Shown here: one piece after another, positions 34,404 to 46,086 of the stretch
Position numbering within the stretch: the stretch's first letter is position 1
Layout: every line of letters starts with the position of its first letter
Source: Mariannaea sp. PMI_226
Taxonomy: Eukaryota; Ascomycota; Sordariomycetes; Hypocreales; Nectriaceae
DNA: 64,000 nucleotides
Reading direction: 5' to 3'
NCBI GenBank assembly: GCA_024336345.1
Contig: JANFOG010000011.1
Coordinates: forward strand, 1,240,001 to 1,304,000
Position numbers and translations under genes: made by a program
The notes under the pieces: model-generated
The model's input: only the letters and a program-made list of their open reading frames with translations
What the model was told of the DNA's origin: nothing
The model's database searches: none

Positions 34404-35189
34404 GGCTGAGACGCATGCCAGATGAACACGGACAATGGAAGGACTGCAGCTGAGGGGCAAAGATTCTTAGAAGAAAAATGTTCACCTCGACGCTCTTGCA
34501 ACATGAAAGGCTCGATTTCCGGCCAAGAAAGAAAGGCGACAGATGGCTCATGCAATTCCTTTTGCCTGAAATCGCTTCTAATGCAGGGCTTGATTAACCT
34601 CGTGACCCTTGTTTCATGATACTACCATCTTCCAAGTGCGTGATGCATAATCTGTACAAGAGGGGGCCAATGACAGCCAAACAAGTCACTTGACTCTGTG
34701 CCCTGAGGTGCTATGGCTGAAGGCTTCAGCAGGCTTTATCTGTCTCGACCGCATTGTGGCTTTCTAGTGGCGTGTTAGCCTGTAGGCTAGCCTTGGCTGC
34801 TTGCTTTTCGATCCAATCCAGCCCAATCATATGTTTACTTCTCTCGCTTTGATTGAGGACTGCATCCAGCTCCCTTTCAGCTTCCTCTCAGCTTGGGGAC
34901 TGCAGTCCAGCCGCGCTTACGCCACGACTAAAATGCTAGAATGCACCCCCAGGCACGGTCGAATCAAGTGGTAAAACCTTGCCACAAGACGGCGCCCAAA
35001 AACGCCACAATGGCGGTGGTGCATTTAGCCAAGCACCAGCGAAGTCCAGACGAATGATAATCCTGTACTGACATCATACCGCAGGCGACTCAACAGAATT
35101 GTAAGGCATTGATGATTTGCTCTTGAGGCGTTATTTATTCTGTCGATATTTTTCAGGAGAAACTTTTCTCTAGCTGGACTCAACGATAT
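34404..35189. other. Intergenic stretch, promoter side of the Kelch gene
   Basis: No gene is supported. A pyrimidine-rich tract and several TAGGCTAGCC-like palindromes occur near 34780-34790. Confidence 0.4.
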
Positions 35190-36110
35190 CACGAGTCCTA
35201 CGATCAATGACTTGAACTCCTAGAAGACGATGCGGATGAATACCCAGCCGGACGAGTTATCGTATAAGTATAACGAGCATGAAACAAAACTCTCAGCTCT
35301 GCTCGGTTTATCGTTTCTAGGACTCAGCTGAGTCGCATGCTCAAGATTGAAACACATGGGAAAGCTAACGACTTATTATTTAGACACTTACGCTCAGCTT
35401 GATATGCTAGCGAGTGCCATACATAATCTAGATCTTATTGTTCTGCGTTACATAATTATCCGTCGAGTATTCCCTCGAAGTCCTAGATGTCGTAACATCA
35501 CGAAATTATCCCCGCCTTGATATCTACTACGAACCCATCGACCGCCCAATGAGAATCGAGGAGCGGACAAAATAATACACGATAAAGGCCCACGTCGTAT
35601 CGAGCGCGCGGTCGTAAACAACACACAGAAGAAAATTCCAAGTCATAACAACGTGGGAGGACGGCACAGCTGCCCGGCTCCCACTTGCGGACGCTCTTTT
35701 ACTGCCCATCCATCAGCTCGAGGTTCCACACCGCTTTCTCGGATGGGGGTTCGACTTATGTACTGACCTCCTGGAGACGAACGCAGACGAGCGATAAGAT
35801 ATAAAATATTTCGATCTTCACTTGCCTCCTAGCTGAACCTGGTACATCTCGCGGATGCGCAATAACGGTCGAGTATAATCGCACTAGCATGGACTCACAC
35901 ACAATTCTTCTTCGTGAAAACATGTTCCATCGGAGTGGGAAGTGACTGGATCTGATTTGCATCGCTTTCCAACACCTTGCGTCAAGGAAGATGTCCAACA
36001 ATTGCGAAGAGATGACTTTGAAAGATTTAGCTCCGGCGAGCGGGTCGAGCGAGGAGGTACTCGAGTCTCTAGGGTCGCTTGATTTCTGCTGTTTTCATTT
36101 ATAGGGACAC
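35190..36110 (+). pseudogene. Suspected decayed coding region, family not recognised
   Basis: Successive plus-strand stretches read like protein but shift frame. They lie at about 35215-35267 (LLEDDADEYPAGRVIV), 35323-35401 (LSRMLKIETHGKAND...), 35384-35520 (AQLDMLASAIHNLDLIVL) and 35456-35797. The last has about 110 codons in one frame, broken only by TAA at 35573 and 35615, and contains YYEPIDRPMRIEERTK and VITTWEDGTAARLPLADALL. Further coding-like residues follow to about 36100. Intron-like signals also occur (for example GCTAAC ... TTATTTAG at 35364-35382). I do not recognise the family. Alternatives are a real multi-exon gene with sequence errors, or coincidence. Confidence 0.35.
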
Positions 36111-38689
36111 TAGATCAGCTAGCTGACGTCGTATGGGTCATGATGTGGAATGAGACATTGTAGCAACTCTGTAATTCAAGTTTGACATCACTATTGAAGC
36201 CTCTGTTAGCTCCATACATCCTACGTAAGGATAGATTGGTGGTAACCTTAGACGGCACGGGATTATAGAATGAGGATCTCATCATAAAATTTGTCTCTGC
36301 TAGGCATCTGGGTGGCCATGAGCATATTTTCGGTACAGAATGATAGACAGACTATTGTATATTTTGTATATTGCCATCATAAATTTATCAAAGATTCTTC
36401 AGTGAGTAGTAAGTGCTTAATTCAATCGTGTTCCAAAAAAAAGTGATATTCCGATAGGCATTTAGCTTGATCCATCAAATTTAGCAACTTTGTAGGTACT
36501 TCTTGTGAATGTCAGCTTCGTCCAGAGCCTGTCGTCCAATACAAATCTCTTCACATGCGGCAACTGTAAAATATGCATACTCAGTAATATCGGAGCATCC
36601 CTTTCTTTCATGCATGCGTCCAGAGATCATATGTTCTCACACGTTGTTCCCTCGGCATTCATCAAACGTCCATGCGAGTTACCCTAAACCAGTTCAGGGC
36701 AATGACCCGTCTTGTGCTTGTTCGTGCGATCAGTAGTACTCCATTCACGGGCGTAAGACCCCCATGGTCGTCGGCAATAGCTACGCCCATGTAGGGAACC
36801 GTGGGTCTCCTATGGGTAAGATGTCATTCTTCCCCCCACGTTACGTGAGTGCCCATTGATCAAAAGAAGCTATTTACTGATCATGTATGTCTATCTGCCA
36901 TCTCTATTTTTTGTCTTTCTTACCTTTGCCCTCTATTCATCGTCATTTACTGCTATCTGTACTCGTGATTATGCCATCCAAGGCGGGCTACGAGAAACTG
37001 TCCATCGATGCATTGAGAGTCACAAAAAACGGATCTGAAATGGGAGGTTCCGTTCGAAATGATGGAAATATGTAACCAACATTACGTACGTTACAAGAGA
37101 GCGAGGCATTGAATGGCATGGCATCAGAGCTGAGTTCTTCAGGGCACAACTGAGCGATTGGTGGAAGTGACTAACATTTTCTACATTTGCACCGTGGCGC
37201 AGTCAATAGATCAAAATCGCTTAAACATGCAAGCGTGCATAACGAATGGTTAAAGCGTGCACTCTTTGTGTCATGACATGCAACGCAATGAAATGGTGAT
37301 TGTTGGTGTGATGACGTGAAAATTGTCTCTGCTTGGGTTAAGAAACAAAAGCAAAGCGAAAAACCTCTCATTTTATTATTTCGCTTACATAGTATTCTCA
37401 AACAAAAGAAATGCAGGTGGTTCAATACACAATACGCATTCGGCAGTGAACTGAGGTGCATCAGCAATCATCCAGGGGACCCCGATGCAACCATACATAG
37501 TACAAAGTAACAGCAAGTCTTTGCTTCCCTGATAAAGGACAACCAGTCAAGTATTACACAGTATCCCTCACGTCCAAGGGGCAAGGATGTGAATGCATGC
37601 GTTGTGATGAAGGTGAATAAGCTTACCCTGCGTTTCGGAACCACCCGCTATTGGTCATGGCAGTGGCATAGTTACAATAACAACAGGGGGCTGGCAACTC
37701 ATCTTCGCGGTGGTAGTGACGCAATGCGTAAGTTGGACCATCGACTATCTTATTTTTTTTTTTTGTTGGCGGGGAACATGGCATCTAATAATAGTAAAAC
37801 CAGTGGCCAAAAACTTGAGTGAATAAGTACTATGTACATGGATTGTCAGGTACACTAGACAAGTATTTCTCGTATCTCCACTATGATGATGGTCAGGCGT
37901 CCTCGTGTCAGGAATACATTCGTCGAGAATTGCCGTGTTTAGCGGTACACAGGGCCTGGGCTGGGCCTGGGATGGAGGCCTGAAATCCACCATCATGCCC
38001 ATTTCTTCCGTCAGCCAGCCTCGAGAACACTGCACTGGCTGGCCAAGCGGGGAAAAGAGTAAATGGTGAGTTGAACACAGGCTGCATTCTGTGCAACCCT
38101 ATCAACATACTATGTAGGTACCGTCCAATCATCAGAAAAGGCAAAGGCAAAGGTGTCGATTCCGTGGCATTTCCAATGCCCTGTCCCTTCCTCTCAGTCC
38201 GTCCTCCTCGGTTGTCGGCACTTTGGCCACCGGTGGACAACGGCCACAGATTGGCCAATGTTCCACCAAGCAACCTTGCTAATACCACCTAAAGCAAGCC
38301 CTATTCGTATTTCTAAATGTTGTTGTTTCGCTCCGCTTATATTTTTCTGTTTTATTATTCTTATTTTTATTTCTCTCAACAACCTGACCCATGTCGGGAC
38401 GCCCGGTTCTTGTCATGAGGGATCCGACCACGCAGTAAGCTAGATGGATATTCCCATCTCGTATTGTGGGCACAGCCTGCAGATCTAAACCAGCGCAATA
38501 TTGGATGCTGCATCAAGGCACAGCGGCGATCCCAAGCACAATGGTTTAAAAAGATGTTGATGTAGCCCTCAGGAGCTTTTTCTCAATCAGCTTGGATCTG
38601 CATTCACTTTGCCTAGGACTTTAGCCCATACCCTCTTCCCAGTTTCTCTGGGCCTTCAATAGCTGAGTGGTTGTCACTGGACGTTAACA
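36111..38689. other. Gene-poor stretch of about 2.6 kb
   Basis: No gene is supported on either strand. Frames of 60-126 codons overlap and have no motif. The G/C-rich tandem motif GGGCCTGGGCTGGGCCTGGG sits near 37952-37971. The last 100 bp contain the promoter of the AA7 oxidase with a pyrimidine-rich leader. Confidence 0.4.
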
Positions 38690-40287
38690 ATGTTCCAATC
38701 ACTCTCCAACCTTCTGCTTGCCCTCGCGGTTCAGGCTTCGCTATCTGCTGCAGTCCCTACTAAACGAGATGCCATAACATCTTGTCTCACTGGCTCAAAA
38801 GTTCCCATCGATACCAAGGGCTCCTCCACCTGGGTCCAAGATGGAACAGCTTACAACCTCCGCCTTCAGTATACGCCAGTTGCTATCGCCGTTCCAACCA
38901 CGATAGCCCAGATCTCTGCAGCTGTTGCTTGTGGTGAAAAGCATAGCGTCCCCGTCAGTGCCAAGAGTGGAGGCCACAGCTACACCTCTCTCGGTTTTGG
39001 TGGAGAGAATGGCCATCTCGTCATTGAATTAGATCGCATGTATAGCGTCAAGTTGGCCAAGGATAATACTGCCAAGGTCCAGCCAGGTGCAAGACTGGGT
39101 CACGTCGCGACAGAACTCTACAACCAAGGCAAGAGAGCTATTTCTCATGGAACATGTCCTGGGTAGGTCTCAAGCATAGACTCATATCAGAACGGAAATT
39201 GGATGCTAATCAACGACATTAATAGAGTTGGTGTTGGCGGTCATGCTCTCCACGGTGGCTACGGAATGGTTTCCCGAAAACACGGCCTGGCTCTCGATTG
39301 GATTATCGGCGCGACTGTCGTCCTTCATAATGGTACCGTTGTTCATTGCTCTGCAAAGTCGCGGCCCAGTCTGTTCTGGGCTGTTCGAGGTGCCGGCTCC
39401 TCGTTCGGTATCGTCGCCGAGCTGGAGTTCAATACGTTCCCAGCTCCATCTCAGGTCACTTATTTTGACATCAGTCTCAACTGGAACGCGCAGACTGCTG
39501 CAGACGGTCTGCTGGCCGTGCAAAACTTTGGAAAGACCATGCCTGGGGAGATAACTATGCAGGTCTTCATCTCCAAGAACGGCTATAGCATTGATGGTGC
39601 TTACTTGGGCACTCAAGCCGGTCTACAGAAGGCAATTCAACCTCTTCTCACAAAGCTAGGTGTCCAGCTTGGCAGTTCTCAGACTGTGGGATGGCTTGAT
39701 TCCGTGAGGCATTTTGCTGGCACTGGGGATATTGACCCGACCAGTGCCGCATATAACGCAGTAAGTAAAAGACATCATCTAGTTTAACTTGCACACATAC
39801 ACTAACACGGAGTTAGCATGATACCTTCTACGCTTCAAGCATCCTCACCCCTGAACTTTCAGCGAATCAGTTCAAGTCCTATGTTGACTACATCTCCACC
39901 ACAGGAGCGACCACTAGCCACTCCTGGTGGATGCAGATGGACTTGCACGGCGGCCAAAACTCTGCCATAACGAAGCCTAAGACCACAGATACTGCTTACG
40001 TCCACCGTGATAAGCTCCTTCTTTTCCAGATCTATGACAGCGTTCCACAGGGTCAGCAGTACCCTTCAGACGGCTTCACTCTTCTACAGGGATTCAGGCG
40101 CAGCATCACCAAGTCATTCAAGGATGGCCAGTGGGGAATGTATGCCAACTACCCGGATTCCCAGTTGAGCTCGAGCGACGCTCAAAGCTTATACTGGGGC
40201 TCAAACCTGAAGAGACTCTCATCGATCAAAGGAATTTATGATGCCAAGAATCTCTTCAGAAACCCTCAGTCTGTTAAGGGAACTTAA
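38690..40287 (+). CDS. Secreted FAD-linked oxidase, berberine-bridge/glucooligosaccharide-oxidase type (AA7), 492 aa
   Basis: Three exons (38690-39162, 39226-39760, 39817-40287) join in frame. A signal peptide (about residues 1-21, [18 protein letters not shown]) is followed by the PCMH-type FAD domain. SGGHSY holds His96 and HGTCPGVGVGGH holds Cys156, the two residues that in glucooligosaccharide and chito-oligosaccharide oxidases attach FAD bicovalently. The C-terminal BBE motif is [24 protein letters not shown]. Length fits the family (about 480-510 aa). Such enzymes oxidise the reducing-end carbon of oligosaccharides or cyclise secondary metabolites, releasing H2O2. Secretion and the bicovalent pair favour carbohydrate oxidation. 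The substrate is unproven. It is convergent with the 2OG oxygenase gene. Confidence 0.92.
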
Positions 40288-40698
40288 CTAATCTTGATGA
40301 GACGGGACATGAATGTGTTCATCCTGTACATATATATATATATATATCGTTGGTTCTGTGATGAATGGTTGGGGAATATGGGTTATACATAAAACTTAAA
40401 GGGCTTCATAATAAGGTTACATAGTCAAATAAAAAAAGACTTTGAATTATATACGACAGTACGTGTGCTGACATGAGATATGCGTCGCGATTTAGTAGAG
40501 GTTGCTCGTACTGCATCTGCCTTTGAAGAAAAAAAAAATGTTCCAAATGTTAAGCATTAACTAGACAAGATGGAATCCGATAAATAGCCGACCCACCATG
40601 GTTGTTGCGTTCCGTTATTTACCTACACCAGATCTGGGATTCGTCCAATTAGTATTGAAAATAGCAAATTGAAATATTGAGATTTGCGATGCATCCCA
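40288..40698. other. Convergent 3' spacer with (TA)n run
   Basis: This lies between the stops of the AA7 oxidase and the 2OG oxygenase. A 17-nt TA run at 40331-40347 sits in the presumed 3' UTR of the oxidase. Nothing else is seen. Confidence 0.6.
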
Positions 40699-43113
40699 TC
40701 AGCTGAAGAGGTTCTCAAGTCTCTCCTCTAGTTCTGTGACCTTGTCTTGAAATGCAGTACGGTTCTCAGGCAATTCAGAAATCTCAGGCAAAAATATAGT
40801 GCGTTCATCGTCAACCTCGACCATCCAGTCATTTCGGAAGAAGTCCAATGTTAATTGATAGCCATGGGGGCACTCATTCAGTGAAAGTGGCGGAATGAAG
40901 AGGGCAGGTGCAGGTATTTCATCCCCAACCACAACATATTCAGCTGGTGATTCGTCCCCCCAGCATGCTGCGAAGTTGATTCGAGGAAGAGGCGTGCCAT
41001 TTTCATTTCTGAGAAAGTTGATTTTGTCGCCAACAATCTCAATATTGGTCTTATTGATGGCAATCTTCCCATCTAAAATGAGGATTGGGGCTCCGAATAG
41101 CTTGTTGAGAGCATACTTGCTACACAGGTCATGGGCCTCCATAACCATTGAGTTTTTCCAGGGATTGAACATGGGAAAAGAATGGAATGGGCAGCAGCCA
41201 TCTCCATCCTCTTCATATTCTTCAATCTCCTCGGCATCGCCATCCCAATCCTCAAAACGCCACTTCATTGGTGTTGTAGGCTCCTTCTTGATGATCGATT
41301 CAAGGCCACACTGTTTGATATCTCTGAAACCTGTGGTTCCTTGAGACCAAGATGAGTCAAAACATGACCAGATTTCGTCGAGGCTATCAAATTTCCGTTG
41401 AATTTTCGTTGATGTGACCAACGAGTGAAATGAGCGACTGCCGATTTTGCAGTTGAAATAATCCAGCACTGCTACCAAGGCATATTCCTTGACCTGGACT
41501 TCATCACTCTTTAGAAACCAGTAGCGGTAACCATTGGTCACAAACTGAACTCCAAGAAATTGTTTGATAAAGTAAACCGGAGGCTGAGAAGCAGCTTTTT
41601 CCACTGCCCAATGCAGCGAATTTGCTCGTTCGAAACATTCGTTTGCGTACGTGGACAACTCTTGGTCAAACATGCCCTGGCCTGTCATGTAACATGCCTC
41701 ACTGAATAGAGCAGAGATCTTGCTGTCATGAGTCAGATTTTCATCCTTGAAGACTAATTCAGTACGAATGAAGACCTTGCGGCCGTCTAGAAAAGGCCAC
41801 CCTTCATGTTCGTATTTTTGGTCAAATATGACACAGCCGAATTCTTCGACTTCGCAAAGCGAAACGTCCTCAATACGCAAAACCGGTTTATTGCAGCCTC
41901 CAGTCAAAAATATGAGCATTGTGTACTTGGAGATCTGAGATCGAGAACCATCGTAGTATGGAGTGTCTAGGTGATTCTGGAAATGAGAATCATCCGGGTT
42001 GAATGTGTTGCATCTGAATACATAGTTGACGAATTCAAACGACGTGCGCAATTGGCCCCCAGCGAGCTTGTCAAGAATATTGCTGCACTCCAAAGTCTTA
42101 GTCAACGCAGTGCTAAGCAACGCAGAGTGAAATATGAATCGTTTTCCGCCGCGGGTGTTCTGATTCAACGGCGTGACGTACAAATCGAGCGCCGACAAAT
42201 CCTTTAGAAGCCCAAGTGCGGCACCCTGGAGGCGACAGCTGAAAATTTCGTACTCTGAAAGTATTTGACCTACATTTGTGGCCTCTAGATCAATGTTTGA
42301 ACACTGCAATTGCGGTAACTTCGACTCAAACCAGGCATCGATAGGAATGATGTTCTCAAAGTTGTGGTAGGAGAGATCTGCTGGGCTCACGAAGACGGCG
42401 AATAGTCTTGGGATTTGCATCACTTGAGCAAATAGTTCCGACTCCTCGCCACCGATCTTATCATCCAAGTTTTCAATGAATTTGACGATGGGGCGACTCT
42501 TTGAAAGATGAGGGGAGATGCTCAATCCGCCAAAATCCTGCTCGTCGGAGCTGCTGGTGATAATATTGACCATGCCGCGTAGTATGGATTTCTCAGATAC
42601 GCTTAGTAGCCCTGCCAAGTCGGCAATATAGAGATCGCGTACGCCCACAGCGACTACTCTCTGCTGTTCAGATGTTAAGTACGCATACTTCGAGCCAGAC
42701 CCCGAGTCGCGCAGAAGTTCGACAAAGAACGATAAAGTACGGAAACGGACAACATCTGGCGCATCAGGCAGAGTTGTTTCGAAGATGAGAGGGTATACCC
42801 TGGCATTGAGCACTCTTCCCCGGATCACGTTGCCCATCCAATTGATGTCTTGGAGGTCCTTGGGGGACAACATCGATTTGATCTTCGTTTCATCCAACCA
42901 ACTCGTCCCATCCTGTTGAAGCTTGCACCATTTAGCGCATGCTTCTCCATCGTGCTGGATTGCCTTCTTGCTGGGGTCTTCAGCAGTCTTCAATTTTTCT
43001 GATCGTTGGGAAATTGTTTATCCCGGTCAGCGTGAAGAGTCTCCCGTGGAGCACGGCTGCGACTCACTTGTGTCCTCTCTTTGAGCAGGATCCGACAGTC
43101 TGCGTCCCTGCAT
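40699..43113 (-). CDS. Large 2OG-Fe(II) oxygenase (prolyl-4-hydroxylase-like), 781 aa
   Basis: Two exons are proposed: 43068-43113 (MQGRRLSDPAQREDT) and 40699-42998, with donor GTGAGT and acceptor CAG. The long exon has no ATG near its 5' end, so the short first exon is needed. It restores frame exactly. The oxygenase core is at about residues 345-435: FRCNTFNPDDSHFQNHLDTPYYDG gives the HxD iron pair, and EHEGWPFLDGRKVFIRTELVF gives the distal His and the 2OG-binding Arg (order H-x-D ... H ... R). This is the Jelly-roll signature of 2-oxoglutarate dioxygenases. N- and C-terminal regions (about 340 residues each) are not recognised, with an acidic run (EEIEEYEEDGDG) and a CPFHSFPMF motif. Length far exceeds a plain P4H. 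The function and hydroxylated target are unknown. It is probably intracellular. Confidence 0.8.
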
Positions 43114-43872
43114 GTTCGAATTCTGCAAGGCGACACTAGATTGCACATAAAAACGTTGAAACTTTTTGTTTAGTTCGAACTGGCATGGATTTTGTTGTCG
43201 GGTGCGTAGGAGAGCATGGCTGCCTGCTCCGGGTTCAACCCCGGTTAACGCAACGGTTCGGGTAATCAATCCCACAACCCCAGCACTCTACACCAAGGTA
43301 CCCTCACAACGCGGTATAGGAAGTGCAATTGGCCGAGCTGGATCACAACTCATCAAAAGTTTTGGAAGCGCGCAGTAAAAAAAAGATACTAGTCGGAGTC
43401 CGAAATACCGATGAAGACGAGGAAGGCGGTGTTGTGTGCTACATTACATTCTCTTCTATCGAAATCGAGCCGTAACCTGTATATTTAGTTGCGAGATCGG
43501 CCTCCAATTGATCTCGCTCAAAGGGAGACGTAAGCCACCTCGCGCGTTTGTGCTCAGCATAAAAGTGTTCCAATATCTGATGCTAGAAGATGTGCCCAAA
43601 ATTGTATCATTATATCATCTATCATAAGAACCGATCCGAAATCACTGGTGACATTGGGCAAGTTGGAAATGCCGCTCCCAATCTCAAGATCCATGGTACG
43701 CCAACGAAGCGCAATGTCGCCCTGGGAGTAGTGAGCTCCCCTGAGATTTAAACCATGAGCGTACCAAGAGGGTGATAACCTTTGCTCTGAAGACTGGTCG
43801 AGCTATCAATTTATGTGTAATCCCAATTTGGTGATTGTGTTGCCCTCCGCCGGATCTCGTCGGCCTCTCAGC
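43114..43872. other. Intergenic stretch, 759 bp
   Basis: This is the promoter side of the 2OG oxygenase and the 3' flank of the GPI-protein gene. A frame on the plus strand at 43166-43378 and its minus-strand counterpart lack support. A short hairpin CCGGGTTCAACCCCGG lies near 43229-43244. Confidence 0.4.
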
Positions 43873-44349
43873 CTAAACGACGCCTGCAACAACAAATCCA
43901 GCCATGGCGGCGGCGGCCATGGCCATACCCGTCTCTCGAGGCGCAGCATTACCTGAACCGGTCGCACGCTCCCATTTCAACTCGGAGCAGAAGTCACTGG
44001 TGTATGTAGCAAATTCGCTTGTGACTTGAGGAACATCACTGCAGGCTTTTATGACACTCGCATAGGCGCTGGAGTAGCTCAAATACCAGCTTGACAAATC
44101 TGACATGAATGATGTGTACTCCGAGGCGAGAGATCCGGTGACGGACGGCACCACACATGAAGCAGTAACAGTTGATGTGATCTGATGGTCGATAAAATTG
44201 GCCAGTGATTGAGCAGGCGTCGGTTGCGCGTAGAATTCGGATTGCAGTTTAGAAGCACCCTTGGAGCAGTCAGCGAGGTTACGCTGATCAAGCTCTGCCG
44301 AGGCAACAGTGGCCAGGCCAGCAATGAACAGAAACTGAGAGGTACGCAT
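43873..44349 (-). CDS. GPI-anchored cell-surface protein, 158 aa
   Basis: A single exon starts at ATG 44349, chosen because it opens a signal peptide (MRTSQFLFIAGLATVASA, cut after residue 18). The upstream part of the same frame is 5' leader. The mature chain has four cysteines (LADCSKG, ASCVVP, KACSDV, DFCSEL) and is rich in Ser, Thr and Tyr. The C-terminus ends in GSGNAA, a likely omega-site region, then a hydrophobic tail (MAMAAAAMAGFVVAGVV) with no positive residue after it, the classic GPI-attachment signal. Small four-cysteine GPI proteins of this size are frequent in ascomycete cell walls and infection structures. The exact role is unknown. Confidence 0.8.
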   Translation of the reverse strand: MRTSQFLFIAGLATVASAELDQRNLADCSKGASKLQSEFYAQPTPAQSLANFIDHQITSTVTASCVVPSVTGSLASEYTSFMSDLSSWYLSYSSAYASVIKACSDVPQVTSEFATYTSDFCSELKWERATGSGNAAPRETGMAMAAAAMAGFVVAGVV

Positions 44350-44482
44350 GGCCTCAATAGAGTGGAGGGAGAGATGACGAGAATTTGGAAGACTGCTAAT
44401 AGAAAAGTGAAAGACTACTGGATTATGAAGAAGGGAGTATGGTGTCAATGTTAAAGAAACGGGTGAGGTTTCAACAAGGTGC

Positions 44483-44488
44483 TTTATA
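44483..44488 (-). promoter_or_regulatory. TATA box of the GPI-protein gene
   Basis: TATAAA on the minus strand in CCTATAAAGCAC lies about 135 bp upstream of ATG 44349, the same spacing seen for the other secreted-protein genes here. Confidence 0.5.
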
Positions 44489-45681
44489 GGTCTACGGCGG
44501 AATATTGGCGGGCTTGGTCGATTTTCTTTGAACAGGTACCCTGTAAGTTGGAGCCTGGAGGGATGAAAATGCCTTGACAGGTCAATACGTTGCAACAGGA
44601 GTGGAGGCGAAGGATTCAGTTCCCTGCCAGTTTGTTACGCGTGTGTGGCCCTAGACTCGAGGGTTCGTGACCTGAGGAGGACAAAGAATGAGCCTCACCT
44701 TGATGCAACATGATGATCCGCTGATGATTATTCGTCACTTTCGTGTAGCTAATACTCGAAGGGGGCTGAGTAGGATGTAAGGTAAAGTACTTATCCTTGG
44801 AGAAGATTTTGTTCACAGTCGACACCCAAAAGCAAAGGATCGAGTAGTGCTGGTAGTTGATGTAGTAGTGAGACTAGAAGGTCGCAACCGTCAAGAACAT
44901 CGTCATGAACTGAATATTAGAGATGAACCCAAGGTTTAAGCATGAAAAATTCGGACTTGAATGGTAAGCCTGGATTCTCCCAGATACCCATTCTTTAATG
45001 ACTCCATGGTCAGCCCATTGAGGAAGCTGGCTTCGATTGCAGGCCCCATAAGTTGTGATTCGGAGATTTCCTAGGTGGGAAAAGCAGGCTATGTGACCTT
45101 GTTTCGAACCCCAGTCAAGTCGTGGCGCATAGCCAATGAGTGACAAACTCACAACCCTTGTAGAGCTGGGCAGACTGCCACACGTAAGTTGAACCAATAA
45201 TTAATCCCGGATCTCGGTAGATTCAGCAGGGTTTGTGATCCAGGAAAAGGAAATGCCTGTTCGTAAAGGCTATGTTTCTTTGAGCAATATTTGGATTCAT
45301 GCATGGCTCGGCAAATTCCCTTTTCATTCTCTCTAATCTTAAGCTCATCTTGTGAACTCTTTGTAACGAGACCTGATTGACATAGTTCCATTCAGCCTTA
45401 CAGGGATTGACGAAGTATTAGGGGCGGTGCACGCCTTGCTTCCATGCTCAGTGCCTATCATATACCTACGCCTTTATCCATCGGTCGCCTTCAAACGGGA
45501 TCGACATTAGATAGCCAACAATCTTTTCCCCCCCTCTCGAGCCCCCACCCGCAGTCAGTAACTCCCCAAGTGGCGCTGACACAGTAAATCTCTAGACTGA
45601 CGCGATGCCCCGACAAAGTAGTGAAAATGGTAACTAAGAGGAATAAGTCTCGAAATGGTCTTAACGCGAGCCTACTATGCG
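44489..45681. other. Intergenic stretch
   Basis: No gene is supported. Frames of 69-107 codons on the minus strand are featureless. An AGGGGGG/CCCCCC run occurs near 45529-45550. Confidence 0.4.
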
Positions 45682-46086
45682 CTAACCTTTTGGCTTCGTT
45701 AATATGATGGGAAGGATGGGTAAAGTCTTCGTGCCCTGTAATAGATGTGCCTGGTTATGGGGCGCCGATTTCGTGGTGCTATGTAGAGAGATCTCGATCT
45801 TGATGCCACTAGCCCTAGCAAATGTGTCGTACATGCGCATAAGGTTGCCCCTTGGAAACGGATTGGCTCTCTGGCTCGTTCGGATCGGTAGTGCGGATGT
45901 CGCAGCCTTCTTTGATCGCTTTGGTGATTTCTGATGAAAGGGCATTACATATCCACTTTCACTCAGTCCTATGCTGGAATCGTCAGGGTCCTTAGTGAGG
46001 ACGACAAAATTTGCGCTGTTTGAGATTAGCATCAACGTAACACCGCTCCCAGCAGCCGCATTGAGATGGTGATGTTCGCAAGCCAT
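45682..46086 (-). CDS. Hypothetical protein, 134 aa, doubtful orphan
   Basis: An ATG-initiated frame (MACEHHHLNAAAGSG) of 134 codons. The N-terminal half holds a possible strand-rich segment (VTLMLISNSANFVVLTKD), and the rest is basic and polar (HQKSPKRSKKAATSA). It has no signal peptide, domain or intron. Its length in gene-poor DNA makes it worth listing, but chance is a fair alternative. Confidence 0.28.
   Translation of the reverse strand: MACEHHHLNAAAGSGVTLMLISNSANFVVLTKDPDDSSIGLSESGYVMPFHQKSPKRSKKAATSALPIRTSQRANPFPRGNLMRMYDTFARASGIKIEISLHSTTKSAPHNQAHLLQGTKTLPILPIILTKPKG

Noticed and set aside
37185..37215. TGGCGCAGT, resembling a tRNA A box
   Set aside because: No B box follows within 60 nt, and the sequence does not fold as a tRNA.
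23143..43113. A secondary-metabolite gene cluster (aminotransferase, two MFS/oxidase genes, BBE oxidase, 2OG oxygenase)
   Set aside because: No core synthase is present, housekeeping genes such as the ethanolamine kinase are interleaved, and gene-poor DNA separates the oxidases.
43229..43244. GGTTCAA-type sequence resembling a tRNA T-arm
   Set aside because: The stem pairs as a simple hairpin with the wrong loop size, and there is no A box, anticodon stem or acceptor stem around it.
45095..45125. GGGGTTCGAAAC on the minus strand, resembling a tRNA B box
   Set aside because: No complementary T stem, no D arm and no acceptor stem upstream.
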